Source: Paludibacter jiangxiensis (GTDB lineage: Bacteria; Bacteroidota; Bacteroidia; Bacteroidales; Paludibacteraceae). Taken from it: a stretch of DNA of 64,000 bases. Below, piece after piece: positions 18,007 through 27,287 of the stretch. Where the stretch lies: positions 1,240,001-1,304,000 of the forward strand of contig NZ_BDCR01000001.1 of NCBI RefSeq assembly GCF_001618385.1, in the 5' to 3' direction. Every line of letters starts with the position of its first letter. Positions within the stretch are counted from its first letter, which is position 1. Under the pieces are notes generated by a model, which did no database searches, was not told the DNA's origin, and was given only the letters and a program-made list of their open reading frames with translations. Position numbers and translations under genes: made by a program.

Positions 18007-18441
18007 ATGTTACAACCGAAAAAGACAAAGTTCAGAAGACAGCAAAAAGGCCGCATGAAAGGTGTGGCTCAAAGAGGTAATCAGCTGGCATTCGGTTCTT
18101 TCGGCATAAAATCATTACAATCGAAATGGATTACAGGTCGCCAGATTGAGGCAGCCCGTATTGCCGTAACCCGTTATATGCAACGTCAGGGACAAATCTG
18201 GATTCGTATTTTCCCTGATAAACCAATTACCAAAAAACCTGCTGAAGTACGTATGGGTAAAGGTAAAGGTTCTCCCGAAGGTTTCGTGGCACCCGTTACT
18301 CCAGGCCGTATGATTATTGAAGTAGAAGGCGTATCGTTTGAGATTGCAAAAGAAGCATTGCGCTTGGCAGCTCAGAAGTTACCCGTTACAACCAAGTTTG
18401 TCGTCAGACGTGATTTTGATTCAACAAACCTTAACGCGTAA
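18007..18441 (+). CDS. rplP: 50S ribosomal protein L16
   Basis: A 144-residue L16 (uL16) near the A-site tRNA. Conserved [16 protein letters not shown] start, [15 protein letters not shown], and the KLPVTTKFV end region. Confidence 0.98.
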   Translation: MLQPKKTKFRRQQKGRMKGVAQRGNQLAFGSFGIKSLQSKWITGRQIEAARIAVTRYMQRQGQIWIRIFPDKPITKKPAEVRMGKGKGSPEGFVAPVTPGRMIIEVEGVSFEIAKEALRLAAQKLPVTTKFVVRRDFDSTNLNA

Positions 18442-18447
18442 TCGAAT

Positions 18448-18642
18448 ATGAAGACAAGAGAAATCAAAGAACTAAGTGTTAAAGAGCTGCAGGAAAGATT
18501 GGACAATGATAAAGCCATCTTATCGCGCTTGAAATTGAACCATACTATTTCTCCGCTCGACAATCCGATGCAAATCAGGGATGTTCGTAAACAAATCGCT
18601 CGCGTTGCGACCGAATTGAAGTTGAGAGAAAATAAACAATAA
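18448..18642 (+). CDS. rpmC: 50S ribosomal protein L29
   Basis: A 64-residue L29 (uL29), a two-helix protein at the tunnel exit next to L23. The pattern [14 protein letters not shown] and [15 protein letters not shown] is typical. Six bases after rplP. Confidence 0.96.
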   Translation: MKTREIKELSVKELQERLDNDKAILSRLKLNHTISPLDNPMQIRDVRKQIARVATELKLRENKQ

Positions 18643-18656
18643 TAATATTGAGCCGA

Positions 18657-18914
18657 ATGGAAACTAGAAACTTAAGAAAAGAAAGAGTAGGGGTCGTTAC
18701 CAGCAATAAAATGGACAAGACCGTTACCGTTGCCGTTAAGTGGAAAGAAAAACACCCTATCTACGGCAAGTTCGTCAACAAGACGAAGAAGTTCCACGCT
18801 CATGACGAAAAAAACGACTGCGGCATCGGTGATACCGTGCGCATCATGGAAACCCGTCCGCTGAGCAAATCAAAAAATTGGAGAGTAGTTGAAATAACAG
18901 AAAGAGCTAAGTAA
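18657..18914 (+). CDS. rpsQ: 30S ribosomal protein S17
   Basis: An 85-residue S17 (uS17), a primary 16S rRNA binder. Conserved [19 protein letters not shown] and the KFHAHDEKN segment. The ATG at 18657 is preferred to an upstream TTG at 18648 because family members start METRNLRK. Confidence 0.97.
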   Translation: METRNLRKERVGVVTSNKMDKTVTVAVKWKEKHPIYGKFVNKTKKFHAHDEKNDCGIGDTVRIMETRPLSKSKNWRVVEITERAK

Positions 18915-18916
18915 TT

Positions 18917-19282
18917 ATGATACAACAAGAATCCAGAATAACAGTAGCTGATAATAGCGGAGCTCGTGAAGCTTTGGTTATCCGTGTATTAGGCGGAACC
19001 GGCAAACGTTACGCTTCTCTGGGGGACATTATCGTGGTAGCGGTAAAAAATGTGATCCCTTCCAGCGACATGAAAAAGGGCACCGTATCAAAAGCAGTAG
19101 TTGTTCGTACATCGAAAGAGGTTCGTCGTGCAGACGGTTCTTACATTCGTTTCGACGACAACGCTTGTGTGTTGCTCAACAATGCAGGCGAAATGCGCGG
19201 TAGCCGTATCTTTGGCCCCGTTGCGCGTGAGCTTCGTGCCTCTAACATGAAAATCATTTCATTAGCGCCTGAAGTACTTTAA
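18917..19282 (+). CDS. rplN: 50S ribosomal protein L14
   Basis: A 121-residue L14 (uL14) at the subunit interface. [19 protein letters not shown] and the C-terminal GPVARELR are the family signatures. Two bases after rpsQ. This gene opens the spc-type part of the cluster. Confidence 0.98.
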   Translation: MIQQESRITVADNSGAREALVIRVLGGTGKRYASLGDIIVVAVKNVIPSSDMKKGTVSKAVVVRTSKEVRRADGSYIRFDDNACVLLNNAGEMRGSRIFGPVARELRASNMKIISLAPEVL

Positions 19283-19302
19283 CCCTTGTAAAACAATTAG
19301 CA

Positions 19303-19623
19303 ATGAGTAAATTACATATTAAAAAAGGCGATACAGTGTATGTAAACACTGGTAAGAGCAAGGGCAAAACCGGTCGTGTCCTCGAAATTATGGCAGAAAA
19401 ACAACGTGCTATCGTTGAAGGTGCCAATTTCGTGTCGAAGCACACCAAGCCCAATGCAAAAGCTCCGCAGGGAGGAATTATCAAGAAAGAGGCATCTATT
19501 CATATCTCTAACCTCAACGTAGTTGATCCCAAGAGCGGCAAACCGACACGTATCGGTCGTCGTGAAAATGCCGAAGGTAAATTAGTGCGTTACGCTAAAA
19601 AATCAGGGGAGGAAATTAAATAA
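19303..19623 (+). CDS. rplX: 50S ribosomal protein L24
   Basis: A 106-residue L24 (uL24), assembly initiator of the 50S subunit. KOW motif [20 protein letters not shown] at residues 5-24 and [17 protein letters not shown]. Its stop overlaps the rplE start by one base. Confidence 0.97.
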   Translation: MSKLHIKKGDTVYVNTGKSKGKTGRVLEIMAEKQRAIVEGANFVSKHTKPNAKAPQGGIIKKEASIHISNLNVVDPKSGKPTRIGRRENAEGKLVRYAKKSGEEIK

Positions 19624-20171
19624 TGAGTACAACCAACAGTCTTAAAACTGACTACAAGGAACGCATTGTTCCTGCTTTGATGAAGGAGTTTAGCTATAAG
19701 TCAGTAATGCAAGTACCTCGTCTTGAAAAAATCGTTCTCAACCAAGGGTTGGGAATTGCTGTGGCAGATAAGAAAATTATCGATACAGCTATCAACGAGA
19801 TGACTGCAATTACCGGACAGAAAGCTGTTGCCACACTTTCTCGTAAGGATATTTCTAACTTCAAATTGCGTAAACAAATGCCTATCGGAGTTCGTGTAAC
19901 TCTTCGTCACGAACAGATGTACGAATTCCTGGAACGTTTGGTTCGCGTGGCTTTGCCTCGTATCCGTGACTTCAAAGGTATTGAAAGCAAATTTGATGGT
20001 AGCGGTAACTATACCTTGGGTATCCAGGAACAAATCATTTTCCCGGAAATCAACATTGATAACATCTCTCGTTTGTTGGGTATGAATATTACATTCGTTA
20101 CTACCGCTAAAACAGACGAAGAAGGTTTCGCTTTGTTGAAAGAGTTTGGTTTACCATTTAAGCACAACTAA
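19623..20171 (+). CDS. rplE: 50S ribosomal protein L5
   Basis: A 182-residue L5 (uL5), 5S rRNA binder in the central protuberance. Conserved [30 protein letters not shown] and the FPEINIDNI segment. A purine-rich GGGGAGG stretch (19606-19612) ends 10 bases before its ATG, one of the few Shine-Dalgarno-like sites in this cluster. Confidence 0.98.
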   Translation: MSTTNSLKTDYKERIVPALMKEFSYKSVMQVPRLEKIVLNQGLGIAVADKKIIDTAINEMTAITGQKAVATLSRKDISNFKLRKQMPIGVRVTLRHEQMYEFLERLVRVALPRIRDFKGIESKFDGSGNYTLGIQEQIIFPEINIDNISRLLGMNITFVTTAKTDEEGFALLKEFGLPFKHN

Positions 20172-20185
20172 TTAAAGAAGATACA

Positions 20186-20455
20186 ATGGCAAAAGAATCA
20201 ATGAAAGCCCGTGAGGTACGTAGAGCGAAATTGTGTGCAAAATATGCCGCAAAACGTGAACAACTCAAGAAAGAGGGTAACTACGAAGCTTTGCAAGAAC
20301 TTCCTAAAAACGCATCTCCTGTTCGTCAGCACAACCGTTGCAAACTAACAGGTCGTCCTAAAGGCTACATGCGCATCTTCGGAATTTCGCGTATTCAGTT
20401 CCGCGAAATGGCTTCTGCAGGCTTAATTCCGGGTGTGAAAAAGGCAAGCTGGTAA
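20186..20455 (+). CDS. rpsN: 30S ribosomal protein S14, zinc-free form
   Basis: An 89-residue S14 (uS14) of the longer, zinc-independent type: the Cys-x2-Cys...Cys-x2-Cys ribbon of the 61-residue form is absent, though single Cys residues remain. The C-terminal [15 protein letters not shown] and [19 protein letters not shown] are standard. A 196-base spacer with a promoter and hairpin follows. Confidence 0.97.
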   Translation: MAKESMKAREVRRAKLCAKYAAKREQLKKEGNYEALQELPKNASPVRQHNRCKLTGRPKGYMRIFGISRIQFREMASAGLIPGVKKASW

Positions 20456-20506
20456 TCAGTTTGTGTTGCAATACGAAAAGTCAGTAGTAATAAACTTGCG
20501 TTAAAC

Positions 20507-20537
20507 TTGTTTAATTCGGGGAAAAACACTATTTTTG
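20507..20537 (+). promoter_or_regulatory. Internal promoter before rpsH
   Basis: TTG at 20507-20509, a 20-base spacer, then TATTTTTG at 20530-20537, which fits the Bacteroidetes promoter consensus. The -7 element lies inside a 7-base inverted repeat (TTCGGGG 20515-20521, CCCCGAA 20540-20546), a possible operator. It would let rpsH-rplQ be transcribed separately from the upstream genes. Confidence 0.75.
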
Positions 20538-20551
20538 TGCCCCGAAATAGA

Positions 20552-20580
20552 CAGAATGCAGGTTTATGCATTCTGACTTT
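20552..20580 (+). terminator. Leader hairpin with T run after the rpsH promoter, possible attenuator
   Basis: A perfect 9-base-pair stem (20552-20560 with 20567-20575, loop GGTTTA) is followed by ACTTTTTAG. It starts only about 15 bases after the -7 element of the internal promoter, so it would form at the very 5' end of that transcript as well as terminate or attenuate read-through from rpsN. Confidence 0.55.
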
Positions 20581-20651
20581 TTAGGATTGCATTAAATATA
20601 AGCGTGATAAATATTGTCCGGGCAGGCCGGATCAATTTAAAACAAATCAAT

Positions 20652-21047
20652 ATGACAGATCCAATAGCAGATTATTTAACGAGACTGCGGAATGCTATCA
20701 GAGCAGGTCACCGTGTGGTGGAAGTTCCCGCGTCGAATTTGAAAAAAGAAATCACTAAGATTCTTTTAGAAAAAGGCTATATTTTGAACTACAAGTTTGT
20801 AGAAGATGGTCCTCAGGGATCCATCAAAATTGCCTTAAAGTATGACCCTGTTCACAAGGTCAATGCAATCAAACAACTCGTGCGTATTTCGTCACCGGGT
20901 TTGCGTCAGTATGCAGGTCACAAAGAATTGCCCCGCGTATTGAACGGTTTAGGCATCGCCATCCTCTCAACATCGAAAGGTGTTATGACAGATAAAGAAG
21001 CCCGCGATTTGAATATCGGAGGCGAAGTTTTATGTTATGTTTACTAA
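20652..21047 (+). CDS. rpsH: 30S ribosomal protein S8
   Basis: A 131-residue S8 (uS8), central-domain 16S rRNA binder and, in Escherichia coli, repressor of the spc operon. [15 protein letters not shown] start and the C-terminal [20 protein letters not shown] are typical. The ATG at 20652 is used; a longer open frame from 20604 adds 16 residues not found in the family. Confidence 0.98.
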   Translation: MTDPIADYLTRLRNAIRAGHRVVEVPASNLKKEITKILLEKGYILNYKFVEDGPQGSIKIALKYDPVHKVNAIKQLVRISSPGLRQYAGHKELPRVLNGLGIAILSTSKGVMTDKEARDLNIGGEVLCYVY

Positions 21048-21065
21048 TTAAGAGGAGGATTACAG

Positions 21066-21620
21066 ATGTCAAGAATTGGAAAATTACCTATAAGCCTTCC
21101 TAAAGGTGTAACCGTTACTGTTAAAGATAACGTTGTTACAGTAAAAGGACCCAAAGGAGAACTCTCTCAAGAAATTAATCCTAACATCACTGTAAGTGTC
21201 GAAGAAACTGCTGTTGTAGTAACTCGTCCTAATGATGAAAAGGAAAACCGCGCGATGCATGGTCTTTACCGTGCGTTGATCCACAACATGGTTGTTGGTG
21301 TATCTGAAGGATACCAGAAGAAACTTGAATTGGTTGGTGTTGGTTATCGTGTTTCAAACAATGGCAACCTGCTTGAGTTTGCTTTGGGATATACTCACAA
21401 CATTCACATGATGTTGCCTCCCGAAATTAAAGTGGAGACTAAGAGCGAACGTAACCAGAATCCATTAGTACTTTTGGAAAGCTGTGACAAACAACTGATC
21501 GGTCAGGTTTGTGCAAAAATACGCTCGTTCCGTAAGCCTGAACCATACAAAGGAAAAGGTATTAAGTTTGTAGGCGAAGTTATTCGTCGTAAAGCTGGTA
21601 AATCGGCAGGTGCAAAATAA
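21066..21620 (+). CDS. rplF: 50S ribosomal protein L6
   Basis: A 184-residue L6 (uL6) near the factor-binding site. MSRIGKLPISLPKGV start and the EPYKGKGIKFVGEVIRRKAGK end. A full AGGAGG (21053-21058) lies seven bases before the ATG, unusual in a group that mostly lacks Shine-Dalgarno sites. Confidence 0.98.
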   Translation: MSRIGKLPISLPKGVTVTVKDNVVTVKGPKGELSQEINPNITVSVEETAVVVTRPNDEKENRAMHGLYRALIHNMVVGVSEGYQKKLELVGVGYRVSNNGNLLEFALGYTHNIHMMLPPEIKVETKSERNQNPLVLLESCDKQLIGQVCAKIRSFRKPEPYKGKGIKFVGEVIRRKAGKSAGAK

Positions 21621-21641
21621 TTTTTTGAAATAGAAAGAGTT

Positions 21642-21986
21642 ATGATTAAGAAAATTCAACGTAGAATCAAGATAAAAGCACATATCCGCAGTAAAATTGC
21701 CGGAACTGCCGAAAGACCTCGTTTGTCGGTATTCAGAAGCAATAAGCAAATCTATGTGCAAATTATAGATGACAAATCAGGCAAAACCCTTGCTGCTGCT
21801 TCTTCTTTGGCAATTGCCGAGAAAATGGCAAAAAAGGAACAAGCCGCAAAAGTGGGCGAATTGATCGCTAAAAATGCTCAGGCAGCCGGAGTAACTGATG
21901 TTATCTTCGACCGTAACGGTTATTTGTACCACGGTAGAGTGAAAGAATTGGCTGAAGCCGCACGTAAAGGAGGACTTAAATTTTAA
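21642..21986 (+). CDS. rplR: 50S ribosomal protein L18
   Basis: A 114-residue L18 (uL18), 5S rRNA binder. Conserved [37 protein letters not shown] and the [13 protein letters not shown] end. Confidence 0.98.
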   Translation: MIKKIQRRIKIKAHIRSKIAGTAERPRLSVFRSNKQIYVQIIDDKSGKTLAAASSLAIAEKMAKKEQAAKVGELIAKNAQAAGVTDVIFDRNGYLYHGRVKELAEAARKGGLKF

Positions 21987-21991
21987 TCACT

Positions 21992-22510
21992 ATGGCAGGA
22001 ATAAATAACAAAGTTAAATCAACCAACGATTTAGAATTAAAAGACAGATTAGTTGCCATCAACCGTGTAACTAAAGTTACCAAAGGTGGTCGCGCATTCA
22101 GCTTTGCTGCAATCGTGGTAGTAGGCAACGAAGATGGTATTGTTGGTTGGGGCTTGGGAAAAGCCAGCGAAGTAACAGCTGCCATTGCTAAAGGTGTTGA
22201 AGCGGCTAAGAAAAACCTTATTAAAGTGCCTGTGTTGAAAGGAACTATTCCTCACCAACAAGTTGCTAAATTTGGTGGTGCTGAAGTATATATTCAACCT
22301 GCATCTCATGGTACCGGGGTAAAAGCTGGTGGTGCTATGCGTGCTGTACTTGAAAGTGTTGGTATTACTGACGTGTTAGCAAAATCTAAAGGTTCTTCTA
22401 ACCCTCACAACCTTGTGAAAGCAACTATCGAAGCTCTTGGTGAACTGCGTGATGCAGCAACTGTAGCAACTAATCGTGGTGTTTCACTCGAAAAAGTATT
22501 CAAAGGCTAA
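21992..22510 (+). CDS. rpsE: 30S ribosomal protein S5
   Basis: A 172-residue S5 (uS5), involved in decoding accuracy and mRNA unwinding. Conserved [20 protein letters not shown], the [10 protein letters not shown] loop and the [13 protein letters not shown] segment. Five bases after rplR. Confidence 0.98.
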   Translation: MAGINNKVKSTNDLELKDRLVAINRVTKVTKGGRAFSFAAIVVVGNEDGIVGWGLGKASEVTAAIAKGVEAAKKNLIKVPVLKGTIPHQQVAKFGGAEVYIQPASHGTGVKAGGAMRAVLESVGITDVLAKSKGSSNPHNLVKATIEALGELRDAATVATNRGVSLEKVFKG

Positions 22511-22522
22511 AAACGTACAACT

Positions 22523-22699
22523 ATGGCAACTATTAAAATAAAACAAGTTAAGAGTAAAATTAAATGCCCCAAGACTCAGAAACTGACTCTGGAGGCTTTA
22601 GGTTTGAAAAAAGTGAATGCCGTTGTAGAGCATGAAGATACTCCTGCCATCCTTGGTATGGTAGAAAAGGTAAAACACTTGGTAGTAGTAGAGAAATAA
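22523..22699 (+). CDS. rpmD: 50S ribosomal protein L30
   Basis: A 58-residue L30 (uL30). Translation starting at the ATG gives MATIKIKQVKSKIKCP and continues with LEALGLKKVNAVVEHED, the family pattern for this small two-helix, three-strand protein. It fills the gap between rpsE and rplO in the conserved spc order, 12 bases after rpsE. Confidence 0.95.
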   Translation: MATIKIKQVKSKIKCPKTQKLTLEALGLKKVNAVVEHEDTPAILGMVEKVKHLVVVEK

Positions 22700-22730
22700 T
22701 TGTTTAATACGCTTAAAATAACATACATAC

Positions 22731-23177
22731 ATGGATTTAAGTAATTTAACGCCTGCGAAAGGATCCGTTAAGGAAAGAAAGAGAATAGGTCGCGGTACAG
22801 GTTCCGGTTTAGGAGGTACAGCTACTCGTGGTCTTAACGGTGCTAAATCTCGTTCAGGTTATAAGAAAAAAATCGGCTTTGAAGGAGGTCAGATGCCTTT
22901 GCAACGTCGTTTGCCCAAATTCGGGTTCAAAAATATAAGTCGTGTTGAATACAAACCGATTAACCTTGCCACTTTACAAACTTTAGCTGAAGCAGGTAAC
23001 TTTACCAAAATTGGTGTTGCTGAATTACTTCAGGCTGGAGTTATTGCAAAGAATGATCTTGTTAAGATCTTGGGCAATGGAACTTTGAGTGCAAAGCTTC
23101 AGGTAGAAGCTAATGCTTTCTCAAAATCGGCAGAAGAAGCTATCGTAGCAGCAGGTGGAACAGTGGTAAAATTGTAA
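22731..23177 (+). CDS. rplO: 50S ribosomal protein L15
   Basis: A 148-residue L15 (uL15), late 50S assembly protein. Conserved MDLSNLTPAKGSVKERKRIG, GFEGGQMPLQRRLPKFGF. Four bases before secY. Confidence 0.98.
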   Translation: MDLSNLTPAKGSVKERKRIGRGTGSGLGGTATRGLNGAKSRSGYKKKIGFEGGQMPLQRRLPKFGFKNISRVEYKPINLATLQTLAEAGNFTKIGVAELLQAGVIAKNDLVKILGNGTLSAKLQVEANAFSKSAEEAIVAAGGTVVKL

Positions 23178-23181
23178 TCCG

Positions 23182-24525
23182 ATGAAACGTTTTATTGAAA
23201 CACTCCAAAATATTTGGAAAATAGAAGACCTTAGAAAGCGCCTGATAACCACAATATTATTTGTATTAGTTTATCGTTTCGGGTCATACATAGTATTACC
23301 GGGAATCAACCCCGCAAATCTTGAAGCTCTGCAAAATCAAACATCGGGTGGTTTGCTAGGCTTGTTGGATATGTTTTCGGGGGGAGCTTTTTCTCACGCT
23401 TCTATTTTTGCTTTGGGAATTATGCCCTACATCTCTGCATCAATTGTTGTGCAATTGTTGGGTATAGCAGTTCCTTATTTCCAGAAAATGCAACGCGAAG
23501 GCGAGAGTGGCAGAAAGAAAATGAACCAGATAACACGTTATCTGACCGTTCTTATCTTGTTATTCCAATCTCCTGCTTATTTGGTTAACCTTAGCGTGCA
23601 ATTGGGACATGTTGGAGCTTCTCTACCCCAAAGCTTTTGGTTTCAAGTAACATCAGTCATCATCTTAACTGCAGGTAGTATGTTTATTATGTGGTTGGGA
23701 GAAAGAATTACCGATAAAGGTATCGGTAATGGTATTTCTTTCATCATCATGATTGGTATTATTGCCCGCTTCCCGACAGCAATCGTACAAGAGTTCGCCT
23801 CTCGTTTGGGTGACGCTGCCGGTGGTTTGGTGATGTTTATCGGAGAAATAGTTTGTCTATTGTTCGTAATCGGACTGTGTATTTTACTGGTTCAGGGAAC
23901 ACGTAAAGTGCCTGTTCAATATGCTAAACGTGTTGTCGGTAATAAACAGTATGGTGGCGTTCGCCAGTACATTCCCCTTAAGGTGAATGCAGCTAACGTG
24001 ATGCCGATTATCTTTGCTCAGGCAATTATGTTTATTCCAATTACATTAGTAGGTTTTTCTCATTCGGAAGCTGCAAGTGGTATTGTAAGTGCATTTACAG
24101 ATAACTCAGGATTTTGGTACAATTTCGTATTTGCCGTTCTGATTATTGCGTTTACATACTTCTATACTGCTATTACAATTAATCCGACGCAGATGGCAGA
24201 GGAGATGAAACGTAATAATGGTTTTATTCCGGGGGTTAAACCTGGTAAGAAAACAGCAGAATACCTTGATGAAATCATGTCTCGGATCACTTTACCCGGT
24301 TCATTCTTCCTGGCACTGGTAGCTATTCTACCTGCATTTGCAAGAATCTCGGGTGTAAGTACCAGCTTTGCCCAATTCTATGGGGGAACATCATTATTGA
24401 TCTTGGTAGGTGTTGTTTTGGATACACTACAACAAATTGAAAGCCGCTTGTTGATGCGTCATTATGACGGTTTGATGAAATCAGGCAGAATTAAAGGACG
24501 TACCGGCAATATTTCGGCTTATTAA
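23182..24525 (+). CDS. secY: Protein translocase subunit SecY
   Basis: A 447-residue multi-spanning channel subunit of the Sec translocon. About ten membrane segments are visible. Family marks: FGSYIVLPGINP near the first periplasmic loop, the plug region GGAFSHASIFALGIMPYISA, GIGNGISFIIM and the cytosolic PVQYAKRVVG loop. It exports the many signal-peptide proteins seen elsewhere in the window. Its place after rplO is the usual one. Confidence 0.98.
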   Translation: MKRFIETLQNIWKIEDLRKRLITTILFVLVYRFGSYIVLPGINPANLEALQNQTSGGLLGLLDMFSGGAFSHASIFALGIMPYISASIVVQLLGIAVPYFQKMQREGESGRKKMNQITRYLTVLILLFQSPAYLVNLSVQLGHVGASLPQSFWFQVTSVIILTAGSMFIMWLGERITDKGIGNGISFIIMIGIIARFPTAIVQEFASRLGDAAGGLVMFIGEIVCLLFVIGLCILLVQGTRKVPVQYAKRVVGNKQYGGVRQYIPLKVNAANVMPIIFAQAIMFIPITLVGFSHSEAASGIVSAFTDNSGFWYNFVFAVLIIAFTYFYTAITINPTQMAEEMKRNNGFIPGVKPGKKTAEYLDEIMSRITLPGSFFLALVAILPAFARISGVSTSFAQFYGGTSLLILVGVVLDTLQQIESRLLMRHYDGLMKSGRIKGRTGNISAY

Positions 24526-24538
24526 TTAATAAGCAGAG

Positions 24539-25318
24539 ATGATATATCTCAAAACAGAGGAAGAAATTGAGCTACTTCGTCAAAGCAATTTGATTGTATC
24601 AAAGGCTTTGGCTGAAGTAGCTAAGTTAATTACTCCGGGTGTCTCGACACTGGAGCTTGACAAAGTAGCGGAGGCATGTATCAGAGATCATGGTGCGATA
24701 CCTACTTTTTTAGGGTATGCCGGTTTTCCGAATACTTTATGCACATCAGTTAATGATCAGGTTGTTCATGGAATTCCTTCCAAGAATGCGATCTTAAAAG
24801 AAGGTGATATTATTTCAGTAGACTGCGGTGCAACAAAAAATGGATTCGTTGGTGATTCAGCTTATACATTTTGCGTTGGTGAGGTTGCTGAAGATATTAA
24901 ACAGTTACTGAGAGTGACGAAAGAGTCGCTTTATCTTGGAATTGAGCAGGCCGTTGACGGTAATCGTTTGGGAGACGTTGGTTATGCAATCCAATCACAT
25001 TGTGAAAAACATGGTTACGGAGTGATTCGTGAAATGGTCGGACATGGTGTGGGAAAGGAAATGCATGAAGATCCTCAGGTTCCTAACACAGGAAAAAGAG
25101 GGAATGGTGTTCGGTTGAAAAACGGAATGACCATAGCGATTGAACCGATGGTTGCGATGGGATCTTACCGCTTATTCTTTGAAAAAGATGGTTGGACTAC
25201 CCGGACGATTGACGGGAAATGTGCTGCTCACTTTGAACACTCTGTGGCTATCCGTGAAGGAAAGGCCGACATCCTGTCTACCTTTGATTATTTAGAAGAA
25301 GTTGTAGGTAAACTGTAA
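24539..25318 (+). CDS. map: Methionine aminopeptidase, type I
   Basis: A 259-residue cytosolic metalloenzyme that removes the initiator Met from new proteins. Metal ligands fit the family: VDCGA (first Asp), GDSAYTF (second Asp), [10 protein letters not shown] (His), IEPMVAMGS (Glu) and FEHSVAI (Glu). Follows secY by 13 bases in the standard spc arrangement. Confidence 0.97.
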   Translation: MIYLKTEEEIELLRQSNLIVSKALAEVAKLITPGVSTLELDKVAEACIRDHGAIPTFLGYAGFPNTLCTSVNDQVVHGIPSKNAILKEGDIISVDCGATKNGFVGDSAYTFCVGEVAEDIKQLLRVTKESLYLGIEQAVDGNRLGDVGYAIQSHCEKHGYGVIREMVGHGVGKEMHEDPQVPNTGKRGNGVRLKNGMTIAIEPMVAMGSYRLFFEKDGWTTRTIDGKCAAHFEHSVAIREGKADILSTFDYLEEVVGKL

Positions 25319-25343
25319 CAAAAAAAGATTAAATAGACGTTTT

Positions 25344-25562
25344 ATGCCTAAACAATCTGCTATTGAGCAAGATGGAACAATAACCGAAGCATTGTCAAAT
25401 GCAATGTTTCGAGTAGAACTTGAAAACGGACACGTAATTACGGCTCATATTTCTGGCAAGATGCGTATGCACTACATTAAAATTTTGCCAGGCGATAAGG
25501 TTCGTGTAGAGATGTCTCCGTATGATTTATCAAAAGGAAGAATTTCATTCAGGTATAAATAA
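25344..25562 (+). CDS. infA: Translation initiation factor IF-1
   Basis: A 72-residue OB-fold protein that occupies the ribosomal A site during initiation. [39 protein letters not shown] and the [15 protein letters not shown] end match the family at full length. Confidence 0.98.
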   Translation: MPKQSAIEQDGTITEALSNAMFRVELENGHVITAHISGKMRMHYIKILPGDKVRVEMSPYDLSKGRISFRYK

Positions 25563-25606
25563 CCTGATTTCCACACAACTGCAAACATTGCAAATAATTA
25601 TACAAC

Positions 25607-25723
25607 ATGAAAGTAAAAGCATCCATTAAAAAACGTACGCCCGAATGTAAAATCGTGAGACGTAAAGGGCGTCTTTATGTAATCAACAAAAAAAATCCTA
25701 AGTTCAAACAACGTCAGGGATAA
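25607..25723 (+). CDS. rpmJ: 50S ribosomal protein L36, zinc-free form
   Basis: A 38-residue L36 (bL36). Reading from the ATG gives [20 protein letters not shown] and then [18 protein letters not shown]. Only one Cys is left, so the Cys3-His zinc ribbon of the classic form is lost. It sits between infA and rpsM as in other bacteria. Confidence 0.95.
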   Translation: MKVKASIKKRTPECKIVRRKGRLYVINKKNPKFKQRQG

Positions 25724-25741
25724 TATTTTAATTTTAAGTAT

Positions 25742-26122
25742 ATGGCTATAAGAATCGTTGGAGTAGATTTGCCTCAGAACAAAAGAGGCGAAGTTGGACT
25801 GACTTATATCTACGGAATAGGTCGCAGTAGCGCAAAACAAATTTTGGAAGAAGCCGGTGTTGATTTGGACACTAAGGTGAAGGATTGGACTGACGACCAA
25901 GCAGCTAAAATCCGCGAAATAATCGGAGCTAAGTTCAAAGTAGAAGGTGACCTTCGTTCAGAAGTTCAACTGAACATCAAACGCTTAATGGATATCGGAT
26001 GCTACCGTGGCGTACGTCATCGTCTGGGCTTACCTTTGAGAGGTCAGAGCACTAAAAATAATGCTCGTACCCGTAAAGGAAAGAAGAAAACTGTTGCCAA
26101 CAAAAAGAAAGCAACAAAGTAA
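25742..26122 (+). CDS. rpsM: 30S ribosomal protein S13
   Basis: A 126-residue S13 (uS13) of the 30S head, contacting tRNA and L5. [34 protein letters not shown] and the [20 protein letters not shown] tail region are standard. Confidence 0.98.
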   Translation: MAIRIVGVDLPQNKRGEVGLTYIYGIGRSSAKQILEEAGVDLDTKVKDWTDDQAAKIREIIGAKFKVEGDLRSEVQLNIKRLMDIGCYRGVRHRLGLPLRGQSTKNNARTRKGKKKTVANKKKATK

Positions 26123-26152
26123 GGTAATTAACTTAGCAAATATTTTTAGGAT

Positions 26153-26542
26153 ATGGCAAAGAAAACAGTTGCAACCAAAAAAAGAGTGGTTAAAGTTGAC
26201 GGCGTAGGTCAGTTGCACGTTCACTCTTCATTCAATAATATTATTGTAACCCTTACTAACGGAGATGGTCAGGTTATTTCTTGGTCTTCAGCCGGTAAAA
26301 TGGGTTTTAGAGGTTCTAAAAAGAACACTCCATATGCTGCTCAGATGGCAGCTCAAGATTGTGCCAAAGTTGCTTTTGACCTCGGTCTGAGAAAAGTAAA
26401 GGCGTATGTAAAAGGTCCTGGTAATGGTCGCGAATCAGCTATCAGAACTATTCACGGTGCCGGTATTGAAGTAACAGAAATTGTTGATGTTACTCCATTG
26501 CCACACAACGGATGTCGCCCAGCTAAACGCAGAAGAGTATAA
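26153..26542 (+). CDS. rpsK: 30S ribosomal protein S11
   Basis: A 129-residue S11 (uS11) of the 30S platform. [35 protein letters not shown] and the [13 protein letters not shown] end match the family. Confidence 0.98.
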   Translation: MAKKTVATKKRVVKVDGVGQLHVHSSFNNIIVTLTNGDGQVISWSSAGKMGFRGSKKNTPYAAQMAAQDCAKVAFDLGLRKVKAYVKGPGNGRESAIRTIHGAGIEVTEIVDVTPLPHNGCRPAKRRRV

Positions 26543-26549
26543 TAATCAC

Positions 26550-26656
26550 CCACTTGTTCATTACCCGGCTAAAAGTGGATAAAGATTACAATTCTAACCT
26601 CTCTGTAATCGCGGCTGCACGGTAAGTCGAGTGTGATATAAGCAATAATAATCACA
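26550..26656 (+). promoter_or_regulatory. Three consecutive hairpins in the rpsK-rpsD spacer
   Basis: Stems: 26550-26555/26573-26578 (6 bp), 26584-26590/26604-26610 (7 bp) and 26632-26637/26651-26656 (6 bp). The spacer is 128 bases, long for this cluster. No TAnnTTTG element is found in it, so a translational or processing control site before rpsD is more likely than a promoter. Individually the stems are modest. Confidence 0.4.
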
Positions 26657-26670
26657 AAAATTTTGAAATA

Positions 26671-27276
26671 ATGGCAAGATATACAGGCCCAAAAACAAGA
26701 ATTTCACGTAAGTTTGGTGAGCCCATTTTTGGCCCCGATAAAACGTTATCGAAGAAAAATTACCCTCCCGGACAACACGGAAATAATCGCCACAAGAAAA
26801 CATCTGAGTACGGTATTCAGCTTCGTGAAAAACAAAAGGCTAAATATACCTATGGCGTTTTAGAACGTCAATTCCGTTTGTTATTCGAAAAAGCTCAACG
26901 TGCTAAGGGTATTACCGGTGAAATTCTTCTCCAGTTGCTCGAAACACGTTTGGACAACGTAGTTTACCGTTTGGGAATGGCTCCTACTCGTGCTGCTGCC
27001 CGTCAATTGGTAAGCCACCGTCACATCACAGTTGATGGTTCTGTTGTAAATATTCCTTCTTATCAGGTTAAGGCTGGTCAGGTTATTGGTGTCCGTGAAA
27101 AAGATAAATCAATGGCAGTTATTGCTGATGCTTTGAACGGATACAACCACAGCAAATACCCCTGGATGGAGTGGGACAAGAGCAGTTTGTCCGGAAAGTT
27201 CCTTCATCAACCGGAACGTGCTGATATTCCTGAAAGCATTAAGGAACAATTAATCGTCGAATTGTATTCTAAATAA
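26671..27276 (+). CDS. rpsD: 30S ribosomal protein S4, zinc-free form
   Basis: A 201-residue S4 (uS4), primary 16S rRNA binder and in other bacteria a translational repressor of its own operon. [18 protein letters not shown] lacks the N-terminal Cys cluster of zinc-binding S4. The S4 RNA-binding domain ([20 protein letters not shown], then [13 protein letters not shown]) is clear. Confidence 0.98.
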   Translation: MARYTGPKTRISRKFGEPIFGPDKTLSKKNYPPGQHGNNRHKKTSEYGIQLREKQKAKYTYGVLERQFRLLFEKAQRAKGITGEILLQLLETRLDNVVYRLGMAPTRAAARQLVSHRHITVDGSVVNIPSYQVKAGQVIGVREKDKSMAVIADALNGYNHSKYPWMEWDKSSLSGKFLHQPERADIPESIKEQLIVELYSK

Positions 27277-27287
27277 TCCATTTATCC

